64,000 nt of DNA from Parelaphostrongylus tenuis (taxonomy: Eukaryota > Nematoda > Chromadorea > Rhabditida > Metastrongylidae). Below the pieces are notes generated by a model. It worked only from the letters and a program-made list of their open reading frames with translations, ran no database searches and was not told the origin of the DNA. The position numbers and the translations under genes were made by a program. Each line of letters opens with the position of its first letter. Position 1 is the stretch's first letter. The stretch lies in contig JAHQIW010007095.1 of the NCBI GenBank assembly GCA_019055375.1, positions 62,001 to 126,000 of the forward strand. Reading direction: 5' to 3'. Below are positions 42,327 through 52,321 of this stretch, piece by piece.

Positions 42327-43109
42327 ATGTTCTCTTTACTCCAACTTCTTGCACTTGCTCTAGTGGTCAGTTTTCTTACAGCCTTCACTGAGCAGCTTAA
42401 AGGCATATCCTTTCTGAAAAGTTCTGTCTTGGGTCCAGTGAATGGAGCCCCATCTTCAATAGTGGATGCTCCAATAAAAGGTGTTATCATTGAAGCTCAA
42501 ATGAACTGTAATAAAGTAGACTTTAGAACCACATTGGAAGCAGGTGGCCGCTCATGCAATAAAGTAATCCTGGACGAGATCAACGCTCGCTTGCACGATG
42601 CGCAATTAGCTAAAAATCTCCTTTGCTTTAGCTATGAGTGTCTACTTCGCGCACGTACCAAAACGAGTTGGTCCAGTGCTTGAGAATAAAGTCTTTTCCG
42701 TTCACATAAGTGACTCAACTGTTTGTCGATTCAAGAGCGATGCTGATCCTAAATCGCCATATTGTTCAGTAAGCCACAAATCATGGCAAGTCACTTGAAG
42801 TGTTAAGTTTCAGACTCTACTTGAGCATCATTCTTGGCAACAATATTGACTTGACGATGACAAGTACTCAACGGTAAGCGTTCAGAACATAAATGTAACA
42901 CTTTTAATACGATTCAGCTTATACTCGTCCTTGTTGTCCAGGTTCTACTTCAAGAAAGACTACGAAAAATTCAAATTGCGTTTTACACTACTCAATCTAT
43001 TTCCGTTGGCGATCGCCTTCATATTTCCATCGAGGTATCGAGGTTTCGTTCTGAATTGTTGTCATTCTTATTTTTCCAAGCTAAGCTAAACAGAGAAAAA
43101 AGGATATAA
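42327..43109 (+). CDS. Candidate secreted-protein gene, multi-exon, probably broken
   Basis: The frame from the ATG at 42327 begins MFSLLQLLALALVVSFLTAF, a textbook signal peptide, and runs 118 codons (NCNKVDFRTT, SCNKVILDEINARLHDAQL). From about 42632, behind a TTGCTTTAG acceptor-like site, another frame reads SVYFAHVPKRVGPVLENKVF then SVHISDSTVCRFKSDADPKS and PYCS to a donor GTAAGC at 42771. 42814-42873 (acceptor GTTTCAG, donor GTAAGC) reads TLLEHHSWQQY, an in-frame TGA, then LDDDKYST. 42942-43109 (acceptor TTGTCCAG, same phase) reads VLLQERLRKIQIAFYTTQSI then SVGDRLHISIEVSRFRSELL to TAA. The join between first and second pieces needs a poor GTGGCC donor or a frameshift. With the TGA, this suggests a pseudogene or a wrong model. 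No family is recognised. Confidence 0.35.
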
Positions 43110-43269
43110 GCAGTATAAATTATAGAGCTTAAATCTATGTGGTTGAGGGACAGTATTTCACGTCTCAGTTACATAGAACCCTTTGGCGCTAGTACTCTAT
43201 TTTCTCGAAACTAATCTTTTTAGTAACTTTTAAATCGACTTTTCTAGACGTTGGGTTTCCTAATAGATT

Positions 43270-43800
43270 AAGTTTTGTTTATTGATTAAGCCAGCTTCAC
43301 GGAGTTGTTAAAACCAGTTTATTCGAATAACGTTTCGGCACGAAGCCCACTGGTCCAAGTCCACGCTTTACAGTCGTTCATCCTTGTTGTGGCATTCGTC
43401 GTCGTTCAAATCAAGTCTTCTTCTGAGGTGTACCGCTCAAATGAGAACCTCACCCGGCAGTGCTTCTTTTATATAGAACGGTTGTTGTTGATAGTGGATG
43501 TTCAATAATAATTTTTTTTTTCATTGGACAATTCATCCTGTAGAAGTCAGTGTAATTATTGGTTAACAAGAGCTTTTTATTGATTTGAAAACCGACTTAC
43601 CTTATACATTTATAAATTATTTCTTCCCTGTTAATTGAGCCAGCTTCACAAGTTATTATGAAACCAAATTATTCGTCTAGCGTTCCAACGCGTTTCGTTC
43701 TCTATAAAGGCGATTGATCCGAACCGATTCTCCAAAGTCGTTCGTCCTCGTTGTATACTAAATACTGTATATGATTTAATGAATTGTTGTACAGTACGGA
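43270..43800 (+). repeat. Tandem dimer of a dispersed repeat (family Y)
   Basis: Two units start at about 43278 (TTGATTAAGCCAGCTTCACG) and 43632 (TTAATTGAGCCAGCTTCACA), 354 bp apart. Each contains GTTTATTCGAATAACG-like, CGTTTCG and a GTCGTTC.TCCT.GTTG block. Between them is TTTTTTCATTGGACAATTCA and TCCTGTAGAAG. A second dimer lies at 45.83-46.30 kb. There is no protein and no CUGANGA core. Confidence 0.6.
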
Positions 43801-44280
43801 GCTGAACCCTCATTAATCAATTTTTAAGCTTAGAAAGAATGCAGAAACTTAATGAGATTAAACAAGAGCAGAAGAAGAGTTTGGTTCTTGTGGATTTTCT
43901 TAGATTCTCATGCTTATATTTTTTCCTCAGAGTTGTTAGAAAGGGAAAAGTGAAAGTTTTTTTCCCCGAAATGTGATCAGTGTGTGGTATTAATGACCGT
44001 TCATCGAAACCACTTTTTTTTTACTTGGACCCCGCGCGTGGCTCACATCATCCCCACGGCGTTGAGAACTGGGTACGGAACGGGCTACCTCCAATTTGCA
44101 TAGAAACATTCTAGATTTGTCATCTTATGACTTAAGAAAAAGTAGATGTATCTAGCATTTGACGAAATAAACACGTTCGGTACCGGCTGAGCACTTTCGT
44201 GTACAGCGATTGCCGCATTGGGTTCTGGGTAATTTGTATTGGTGCGCGTCTCGAAAATAAACTAGTACTCATATATAAAG
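43801..44280. other. No recognisable feature
   Basis: Nothing beyond background frames. Confidence 0.4.
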
Positions 44281-44580
44281 GAGTGCGTGTGGCGCAGATG
44301 TTAGGGGTGCTCTGCGGCACAAATGATTGAGCAGTCGATTTGACGGTTCGATCTCGCTCTCATGGCTCACCAAGCTTCTAAGCATTCGAAGTTGAATTCG
44401 CAACACATTTGTCTGGAAGGGACCGTACCATTGCTTTGATATATTGGTACTCCGTCGTAAGTCATTGTTAAGGGCAGATATGTATTCGATTACCCCAAAC
44501 GAAGCTAAAAATCGAAGTCGAATGCAATGTCACATCTTTTAAGGATTGATCGACGCCGATATTTTTGTATCCTTTATACA
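44281..44580 (+). mobile_element. tRNA-derived SINE (family S), full-length
   Basis: Head GTGTGGCGCAGATGTTAGGG (box A slightly altered) and GACGGTTCGATCTCGC (box B). The body holds CTCATGGCTCACCAAGC, AAGTCATTGTTAAGGGCAGA and CGATTACCCCAAACGAAG. The end is GGATTGATCGACGCCGAT with TATCCTTTAT. Plus orientation, opposite to the copies at 10.8 and 28.8 kb. Confidence 0.82.
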
Positions 44581-44880
44581 GTAAAATTAGGTTGTGAGAA
44601 GACTTTATTGTGACTTAAAGATGGAGTAACCTCGAAGACACTTTTTTAAGAATTTTTTAGAGGAAAGAGTGTCTATATGTCGAGAATTCCCTATGTTTCA
44701 ACGAGAAAGTCACTTCCCTTTGAAAAGGAATTTATTTCAAATGTTATCTATTTTTTCCCTTTTATTTACGTTTTATTCTGCTCTCGATCGTTTACATAGA
44801 CCTCGCGCAAAGCAGTGATAATCTGGTGACATGATAACATGTTTGAGCCTGTTATAAGGTCTGATATGGGCACTTATACA

Positions 44881-44923
44881 GTGCTAGACAGGCGCTTCGC
44901 CCCTCTGAACTCCTCAGTAGCAT
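44881..44923 (-). ncRNA. Hammerhead ribozyme, partly eroded (family C, left arm)
   Basis: Minus strand: ATGCTA, CTGAGGA (44917-44911), stem II GTTC/GGGC with loop AGAG (two G-U pairs), GAA (44898-44896), GCGCCTGT, C, TAGCAC. Stem I pairs at five of six positions. Stem III has lost its A-U closing pair and is weak. Confidence 0.6.
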
Positions 44924-45060
44924 AGCTTTCCTCGGTTCAACCGATTCCTTCGGAATATACCTTCTCCCTTCTCACCTGAGTTGCGGTAATCTATTATTCG
45001 GCGTCCATCCCGTTCCATAAGGGCATTTCCCCCAAGAGATCGGCTGAACCGAGGAAGACT

Positions 45061-45107
45061 GTGCTACTGAGGAGCCCAGAACGACGAAGCAGGCACTTGT
45101 CTAACAC
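45061..45107 (+). ncRNA. Hammerhead ribozyme, partly eroded (family C, right arm)
   Basis: GTGCTA, CTGAGGA (45067-45073), GCCCAGAACGAC (stem II weak), GAA (45086-45088), GCAGGCACTTGT (stem III with G-U pairs and loop CA), C (45101), TAACAC. Stem I pairs at five of six positions. Confidence 0.55.
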
Positions 45108-45165
45108 TGTGTAAGTGCCCAAATCAGAGCTCATAACAGACTCAAACATTTTATCATTTTGTAGC

Positions 45166-45829
45166 ATTATTTATTTTGATGTGATCATTCGATAGCTTGA
45201 GAAAGCAGATTCTAGTACTGAGCCTGCTTTTTGAAAAGACCTGCATAATATGTTCTACTAAAAAGAAGACGTTTTGCTTTCCGAGTGATTAGCACGATGT
45301 CAACTTCACGGTCGATATGTTGGTACTCGAATAGTAAGCTATCGGCCCTAAGGAAATTGTGTCGCTGTAAAAAGACATATGATTACTTCTTAGACTTTCA
45401 GTTTAGATAGGAAAGCCACATTAATGGGAAAACAACGCATTACAATTTTTATCGCACATTTTTGCCAATGTTGTATAACTGCAGTTCAGAACACATTTTC
45501 TGAAAACAGCGACTTACACAAGAAACTCATGTGGAGGTATTTTTAGCATGAATCTGGAGTCCATCTTGATAGAGTTTACGTTCATCAATTTGAAGAGTAC
45601 TTCTGTTGAATACACACTTCAGGGTTTTCTTAAGTTATTTTACTGATGCTACAAAACTTCTGCTCAACATATTTATTCAAAAATCGACAACTGCAATTAC
45701 TACCGGTCAACAACAGTTTGCCTGTATTCGTACATCAACACCGGCAGCAGTTTACCTTTGTTGCGTAGAATTTGCAATTCTCAATGTCACTAGGTAGTAC
45801 TTACTGCTTCATGTCAAAGCTATAAATAG
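45166..45829. other. No recognised gene
   Basis: AT-rich; background frames only. Confidence 0.4.
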
Positions 45830-46300
45830 TTTTTGTTGATTGAGCCATTAGAACGGAGTTGATAAAAAACGTATTTATTCCGGGTGACATTTTCACGCAA
45901 TGTTTTACTCAAAGCCGATATTCGACTCTATGCCGGCGGTCATTCGCCCTCGGTGTGGCCTTTAAGACTGTTTCGTCCGTGTCGGATCTCTCGCTTGTGC
46001 GTCGCTTAAATAAACATTATATTGATTGTCCGTTGATAATATTTTTTTCATTGGACATACCATCCTGTAAAGGTTGGTAGAATTATTGGCTCAGACAAAG
46101 CGCAAGAATAATGATTCGTAAAACGACTTTCCTCTAACTCGACATTATAATCAATCATCTGTTTTTTCTTGGTTGAGCTATTGCCACTAGGTTGTCATAA
46201 GCTTATTCATTCTGACTTACTTGACGACGCTTTCGTTCCTCAAAGCCGTTTACTCAAATTGATGCCCATAGTTGTGAGCCCTCGTTGCGGATTCTTGGTA
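45830..46300 (+). repeat. Tandem dimer of a dispersed repeat (family Y), second locus
   Basis: Units begin at about 45839 (TTGAGCCATTAGAACGGAGT) and 46172 (GTTGAGCTATTGCCACTAGG), 333 bp apart. They are separated by TTTTTTCATTGGACATACCA and TCCTGTAAAGGTTGG, the same inter-unit words as at 43.5 kb. The units are more diverged than at the first locus. Confidence 0.55.
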
Positions 46301-47029
46301 CTTTCATAGTAAAATTTCAGTTTTGGAGTCACTTTATAGCCACCAAAGAATTGAATATTACTAGCGACTTTTCTAGAAACATAGTTCCAGTAGAAAAGGG
46401 CGTTCAATTGTGCGAAGGATTCCTACATTCTGATACGAAAGCCGCATTGATGTGATAGTGACGCATTTCCAACTCTTTTCTCCATTTCTTTCGACAATGC
46501 GTTGAAATTGTAACTTGAAAACACGTCTTCTGCAATGTACGACCCATGAAAGAAACTCATTTAGGGTTTTCAGTATGTACCTGGAGAAGCGATATAAGGA
46601 GAGCGCAAACTAATTTCATAAATTTAAGGATTTCTATACCTATCAAAAGTGCGGTGTTTTAGAGGAAGGGTTCACGTTGTTTCCACAACCCATAGTCTTG
46701 TTGAGGTCTATTATATGATTTTTATCATTTACTGTTGGTAAATTCTCCTTCAGTGGTGATAAAAAAGGCAAGTTTCGTTAGAAACCACCATACTGTCATT
46801 GAGCACGCCCGCCTGCAGGCGACCTTGTCGTGTGCCAGGCAAAATATCAACGCGGTCCGCAAGGTGTTAAATTAATAGAGAAGAGGAAAATCTTCAAGCA
46901 GCGTGAACCGGTCTCAAACATTGTAGGAAACCAATCAAATGTAGGAAGTGCTCGGATTTGTACGGAGGATGTGAAGACGGGTCGCGCAAAAAATTGTAAT
47001 AAAGTGACGGTTTGATTATTAAGAAAATA
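46301..47029. other. No recognised gene
   Basis: No motif or repeat partner found. Confidence 0.4.
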
Positions 47030-47245
47030 CACTGAAGAAAATTGAGTGGTTAGCAGGAGTCCGACCTTAGACGGAATTTGAACTCGCGTTTTGCCCTTAC
47101 CGGGTTGCGTGTTACCACTACACCACCGAGGCACCGTTTCGCCACCACTCATTCTTCATTGATCATCGCCTCCATTATGGGTGGAACGCGATTTCAACTC
47201 TCGTCTGAGATCGAATTATTGCTCACCACTCAGTTCTCCTAGGTG
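47030..47245. mobile_element. Fold-back tRNA-like element
   Basis: Left arm, minus (47140-47050): GGTGGTGTAGTGGTAACACG with CGAGTTCAAATTCCG and AAGGTCGGACTCC. Spacer CACCACTCATTCTTCATTG. Right arm, plus (47164-47240): ATTATGGGTGGAACGCGATT, TTCAACTCTCGTCTGAGA, TCGAATTATTGCTCACCACT. The same architecture as 31218-31475, with the right arm missing its box A. Confidence 0.72.
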
Positions 47246-48450
47246 TCTTTGAAACATGAAGAAAAAGCAGTAAAAACGCCAGAAATCCAGAGGATCAAGA
47301 AAATTCAATGAGTGAAAGTAGAAAGACCCTGACGTTGCGCAAGCTTGTGAGGGGTTATCTTATGCTCATACTAAAAAATTTTGGCTTAAGAAAACTCAGC
47401 TATTCAGACCGATGGATTCCATTTGCCACTTCTTGATGGTATGGTACTACTGCACACTCACGATTCGAGAGAGTATTCTCATCCTCAACGGATCCAAGTA
47501 GGATCATGTTTTTGCTCCAGTAAAATTTGAAACACGGTGACTTTCGCTGTTTCAGTAGTACTCCCTTGATCCATACAACGAAGCTGTGCGTACTATTCGA
47601 ATTTTAGTCGTTATTTCTTCAAAGATGAAAAACGAACTACTGTATATGAAATGTTGGACAGAAATAGTATGCAAAGCTTCGTCATATGGATCAAAAAAGC
47701 ACCACAGAAACAGCGAGAACTGAATAGAAATGATGAATAAAAATAGAGTGAATGAAAATGCAACGACAAAATGAGTGAAAATGAATAAAAAAATAAAACA
47801 TATTTACGAGTTTAAGGTTGGGATCGTGGTGGGTGGCTCATCATTATCTGGCTTGTGTAATCGGTGGTGTAGCGCTCACGTGGCCAGACAGTGCATCCTA
47901 CCAGGTTCGTTGGATCGTATCTTGTATCTCAACATTATTAAATATCCTTCATAATACTCCATCAAGAAGTGGCAACCTATCGGTATCTAGCTCAGTCTCA
48001 CCCAGGTTGGTGTGCTCTTCATTTTCATAGACTGAAAGAAGCCATGGCTCCTAATTTGTCAATTTCCATAAAAATTGGTTCCATTATTATGTCCGTTTTT
48101 TCACAGCTAACTGTTTTCTTTTGTCTTCTTCACTCATTCCCGTGTCTTTTTCCAGTTTATTGATCTTGAGAAAACGGTTCACCTCCATTCACAGCAAACT
48201 CTATTGGTTGAAATGTGAACCATCATGTTCATAAAGTTTTTCTGGTAATGAATTAATTGATCTTTTTGATTTTTAGATGTTCCACACTCAGTTTCTGCTC
48301 TTCGCGGTGTATATTTGTCTTCTACAGCAGTTACAATACCAATATCAGAGTGGTTGTCTCCGTCGACTCCATTCGTTGGGGCACGGCGACTCAATGGATG
48401 TGACATTGGGTACGTGAAAAAGTGGTGAAAGTTAAAGGTAAAACGTTATG
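47246..48450. other. No recognised gene
   Basis: Frames at 47818-48163 and 48179-48406 are unrecognised. Confidence 0.35.
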
Positions 48451-48665
48451 GTGTTCATCGGTCTTGGAGTGATGCGCTATACACTCAACTCCATTGCTCA
48501 TCTGGAAATGACTGAACATGTATTTAGGCTGTACATTAATTTGCCATGTCCTGCATAATAAAGTCGGTGTTTTATCCTCCCAAAACAAATTTGTTACTAA
48601 TTTGTTGTGTGAGGCCGAGACACGGGATTTGATCAACGACCCCGTGTATGTTGGAGATCCTCCTT
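48451..48665 (-). mobile_element. Possible diverged SINE (family S)
   Basis: GGAGTGATGCGCTATACACT, CTGAACATGTATTTAGGCTG and GACACGGGATTTGATCAACG follow the family S order in minus orientation, but similarity is low. Confidence 0.35.
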
Positions 48666-48699
48666 CATTTGGATTCAACCAATGCTATACTGACATCCG

Positions 48700-50985
48700 T
48701 ACCATGTGAGGTTCACCTGATCACCTATCGTCCCGTTGATCGTCGAGTGACTCGAAGCGAGTACCAGCAACACTTCCATTTTTTGTCTATCACGTGCAAG
48801 GGCAGCCCAGTGGGTCCTCCTCGCTCTAGGGATTCGCTGAGCATCATATCTTTCTTCTATACCTTTCGTGAAAATCGGATTAACGGGTCGGTGGTCTTCC
48901 TGTAGAGCGCTTGATGTCCTGAGGAGTCCAGTCGATGACGGCTCTCGTCCATCGGTTGTCGTTGAAGCGCATCACGTGTCCGTCGCACTTTATTTTCGAT
49001 ATCGTGGCGTGCAGAACGGTGTCTCTGATCTTCGATCGTTGACGTAGGTTGGACCTTTGGATCCTTTCTCTTATTTGCGAGATAGGGTATACTACTAGCA
49101 TCGACCTTTCGACTACGCGTTCAGTAACGCCAAGTGATCTTTCATCCTGCTTACGTAGCGACCAGGTTTCTGCTGCATACGTTAGGGCAGGGATAATCGA
49201 TGAGTCGAAAAGGTGGGCACGTAGTCGGGTATTCTTTGTCCTCTTCACTACATCTTCGATGCTCTTAACCGTTCCCCATGCCGCTCGTTTCCTCCTGCTC
49301 AGCTCTGGAGCTGGGCTGTTCATCATGTTGATTTCACGACCTAGATAGACCTAACTGCAGCATTCGGTAATCGTCGTTCCGTTGAGCGTCAACGGGGCAT
49401 TCAAAACCCATCCGTTCATCATAAACATCGCTTTCCTTAGATTCAGTAGAAGACCAATCTTTCTACAGGTGTTATTGAAAATCGGTCAACATTTGTTCAG
49501 ATTCAATTGTCGACCGTCAATTTTCACTCCCATATCGTCCCATTCTAATGTTCACATGACGTTTTGGAGGGTGGCAGTGAATAATTTTGGCGAAATTGTA
49601 ACGCCTTGTCGAACCCCTTCTTATGTCAGTGGTGATATTGTTATGAATGGAGGTATTCCGATCGTGAAATCTTTATAAAGCTCACAAGGGTCATTATGTA
49701 CCGAGTAGGGACGCCCTGGTTATCCAGAACCTCTATGACCGTTTCTGTTCCCACTGAGTCTAAGGTTCTCTCCAGATCGATGAAAATGAGACACAGCGGC
49801 TGCTTGTACTCTCGTGAAACTTCAATGAGTCTTATAATCGTGTGGATGTGGCCTATGGTACTATCCTTTTCGGAACCCTGCTTGTTCACATGACTGTCTC
49901 TTCGTCCAGTGTTCTGTCAATCTATTTAGGATGACTCGAGTGAAGAGTTTATAGACAAAGGACAGCAGGTAGATTGGGCGACATTGCCTATGTCGTGAAG
50001 ACCTCCCTTTTTGAAATTGAATGGGAACCTTACATTCTGACAGGTAGTGAGTAAAGAGCCGAGCCAGAGTGTTGATGAGAACTGGCAGTAGGTTCTTCAG
50101 GAATTCTGGTCTAATCCTGCCTGGACTGGGTGTTGTTCTGTTCTTCATCGATGATATAGCATGTCGAATTTTGGAAAGGAGGATCCGGTGGAACGACGTA
50201 TTCGTTCTCTTTCAATTTGTGTGACTTTGAGAGGACATGACTAGCGAAGAGATCCGAGTAATACTGGTGGACGATTTTCTCCATTGCCCTTCTGAAAGCT
50301 GCTAAGTGTACCGTCAGGGCATCAGAGCGCAATCATCTTGGTCTTGTAATCGGTGAAGCCTCGATGGGCTTTGCAAATGCTTTTACCAGCTTCTTCAGCT
50401 TCCACCATGACTGCTGATCATCTCTCTTTAAGGTCTTTTATCGCTTTTCTGCAGCGTTTAGCAAGATCGGGCATAAGATTTCGGTTGCCTGTAGCTCAGT
50501 GCGATCCCGCGTTGACGTATCACCTCAAGTATCTGCGGAGATAAGCGTGTCTTCGTGACTTTAGGACTCTCGGCTCTCACAGCGCTAAGGTGAAGATGTT
50601 TAATGAGCCGATAATATTCTTTGTCGATGTTGTCGACAACGGTATCTTCCCAGGAGCCGAGTAATGATTCCAATACATCCCAGTTTATGGTAGTTCTGGG
50701 ACTTCGTTATTTGAATTTAGCGGCTTTCTCTCCTTTTCGCGAGAAACGGAACGTTGCGCGAAGGACACGATGCTCTGATCTCGAGTAGAACTTAGGAATA
50801 AGGGCGACATCGGTCAGGCAAAATCTTCGATTTACTGAGTTGTGGTCTGTTTCGTCATGATACTCTCTATTGGGAGGCTCCCACGTCCATCGCTGAGAGT
50901 AAGGTTTTTGAAATTGTGAGTTACCATGGATGGTTTGGGTCGTCATGATAAACTCATATAGCCTCTCTAGATAGATGTGAGGTTA
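48700..50985 (-). mobile_element. RTE-type LINE (family 1), best-preserved minus-strand copy; FADD motif deleted
   Basis: Minus-strand order: endonuclease C-terminus (50946-50707; TETDHNSVNRRFCLTDVALI-type, then SEHRVLRATFRFSRKGEKAA), linker (50673-50458; DNIDKEYYRLIKHLHL), pre-RT (50332-50111; QYYSDLFASHVLSK), reverse transcriptase start (50148-49861; TPSPGRIRPEFLKNLLPVLI), motif A (49830-49780; LCLIFIDLERTLDSVGTETV), motif B (about 49620-49560; VRQGVTISPKLFTATLQNV in a shifted frame), then the C-terminal region (49326-48880; ELSRRKRAAWGTVKSIEDVV). Between RQLN and the following helix near 49490 a short deletion removes the block holding the catalytic FADD. Frameshifts also break it. The N-terminal endonuclease half is absent, a normal 5' truncation. 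Confidence 0.9.
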
Positions 50986-51191
50986 TGAGAGTAAAAAGCA
51001 TCTAAAGAAGAGGTGTTACCTTAATCGAAATGGCGACTGTGAGAACGAAAGCCCTAAATTTAACCTAGTTCATCGCCCATTGCTCAAAAAGCCGCACCCA
51101 TCTTCTTGGTAAACAAAATGAGAATTTCAATAGATCTCTTCACTGTTGTTTGAGCCCACATGTCATTTGTCTGTTAATGGGCTCTTGTACA

Positions 51192-51234
51192 GCCTGATAC
51201 ACGTGTTTCGACCTTACAGTCTCGTCAGTCGGGC
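51192..51234 (-). ncRNA. Hammerhead ribozyme, nearly intact (family A, left arm)
   Basis: Minus strand: GCCCGA (51234-51229), CTGACGA (51228-51222), stem II GACT/GGTC with loop GTAA and one G-U pair (51221-51210), GAA (51209-51207), stem III ACACGTGT (51206-51199), A (51198), TCAGGC (51197-51192). The only flaw is one C-A mismatch in stem I. Predicted cleavage follows the A at 51198. Confidence 0.85.
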
Positions 51235-51525
51235 AGAAGTCATCTTTCAATCTTTTCATGAGCTAGTCTTCTCGGGTACCTGCTCTCCGTACAGAGAGAT
51301 ATCGAAGGCGAACGATTCAAACTTTGAATCAAGTGAAATTATCACCTAACTTATATTGCTTAACACCCGACAGCCAAAAAGCAATCGAGCGTAAAACACT
51401 GTAAGTTCGGTGATGTTTTCACTTGACTTAAAGTGTAAGTCGTTCGTCTTCGATAGCTCTCTGTGCGGAGAGCAGGTACGCGAGAAGATTAGCTCATAAA
51501 AAGACTGAAAAAAAAGACAGGTTCT

Positions 51526-51568
51526 GCCCGACTGACGAGACTGTAAGGTAGAAAGACGTGTATCGGGC
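51526..51568 (+). ncRNA. Hammerhead ribozyme with two changes (family A, right arm)
   Basis: GCCCGA (51526-51531), CTGACGA (51532-51538), GACT GTAA GGTA, GAA (51551-51553), AGACGTGT, A (51562), TCGGGC (51563-51568). Stem I is perfect (6/6). Stem II has lost the base pair next to the core, and stem III has one mismatch. Activity is probably reduced. Confidence 0.7.
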
Positions 51569-51660
51569 TGCAAAAGAGCCCATCACCAGACCACATGACA
51601 TGTTGGCTCAAATAATAGTGAAGATATCTATTGAAGTTTGAGCGTGGTATTAATAAAACA

Positions 51661-51899
51661 CAAGAAATTAGATGTAAAATGAAAATTGCGAGTCACTTTA
51701 TAATATTGAGGGATATGGAATGAAGATCTTATAGATGGACTAGCTAAAGACATTGAGTGTAATTTGGAATGCTTGTTTTATCTGATGAAAGGAATACTTG
51801 GTTTGAGAAAATTTTGGAATTTCGTGTTACTCGAGAACATCCTATTACTTCTTGTTCAGCGATTGCATCGAATATTCATAGTAGCCGTTTCATTGAAAA
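51661..51899. other. Flank of family A repeat, otherwise plain
   Basis: AT-rich. The first part resembles 1600-1640 (GACATTGAGTGTA). Confidence 0.35.
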
Positions 51900-51903
51900 T
51901 TAT

Positions 51904-51935
<32 letters not shown>

Positions 51936-52196
51936 ATGTTATGTGTATATATGTATGTACATATGATGTATACGAATACATACGTACATATATATGTACA
52001 TGTATAAATATAAATATTTATGCAAATGTGTGTATATGTACATGCATATCTATGTATATACATATGTGCATATGTTCGTGTACACATAAATATATATGTG
52101 TACGTTTGTATATATGCGTATGTACACATATGTATATATATGTATATATATGTATATTTATATATATATGTATATATATTATACATACATGAATAG
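51900..52196. repeat. TA/TATG/TACA-rich microsatellite tract
   Basis: About 300 bp of irregular TA, TGTA and ACATA repeats, open in several frames on both strands because stops are rare in such sequence. Apparent Tyr/Ile/Cys-rich proteins here are artefacts. Confidence 0.95.
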
Positions 52197-52321
52197 TTAT
52201 ATTGACTTCTTCCATTGTTCGGTAAATGCCTTCGTACTTTCTACCTTCATCCGAAACCTTTGATACCGCCAGTGGTGTAATTTGTAGATGGTGCTTCTAA
52301 GCTTTCAATTCAACAATTACA

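Larger units (their letters stand above)
44830..45165. mobile_element. Hammerhead repeat family C, palindromic copy
   Basis: Inverted arms of about 130 bp: 44834-44965 (AACATGTTTGAGCCTGTTAT, GGGCACTTATACAGTGCTAG, CTCAGTAGCATAG, CTCGGTTCAACCGAT) and 45037-45160 (ATCGGCTGAACCGAGGAAG, TGTGCTACTGAGGAG, TAACACTGTGTAAGTGCCC, AACAGACTCAAACATTTT). Words match the direct-repeat element at 35.4-35.8 kb, but the two arms face each other. Each arm carries a partly eroded hammerhead, and the spacer is about 70 bp. Confidence 0.85.
51140..51660. mobile_element. Hammerhead repeat family A, complete palindromic element
   Basis: Outer arms TTTGAGCCCACATGTCATTT (51149 on) and ATGACATGTTGGCTCAAATA (51597 on). 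Next GGGCTCTTGTACAGCCTGAT, mirrored by TCGGGCTGCAAAAGAGCCC. Inner arms ACCTGCTCTCCGTACAGAGA and CTCTCTGTGCGGAGAGCAGG, then ATCACCTAACTT and AAGTTCGGTGATG. About 200 bp per arm. The left arm holds a nearly intact minus-strand hammerhead and the right arm a plus-strand one with two changes. The same element type, more decayed, interrupts an RTE at 17.5-18.0 kb. Confidence 0.88.

Noticed and set aside
43330..43720. GAAACG words in family Y as possible hammerhead parts
   Set aside because: No CUGANGA lies upstream at the right distance in any of the four units, and no stem II can be drawn.
47818..48163. Overlapping plus-strand frames as a membrane protein gene
   Set aside because: Hydrophobic stretches only, with no recognised domain, splice signal or second supporting exon.
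51890..52215. Open frames of 65-142 codons rich in Tyr, Ile and Cys on both strands
   Set aside because: They are translations of a TA/TGTA microsatellite tract, where stop codons are rare. No real protein is expected.
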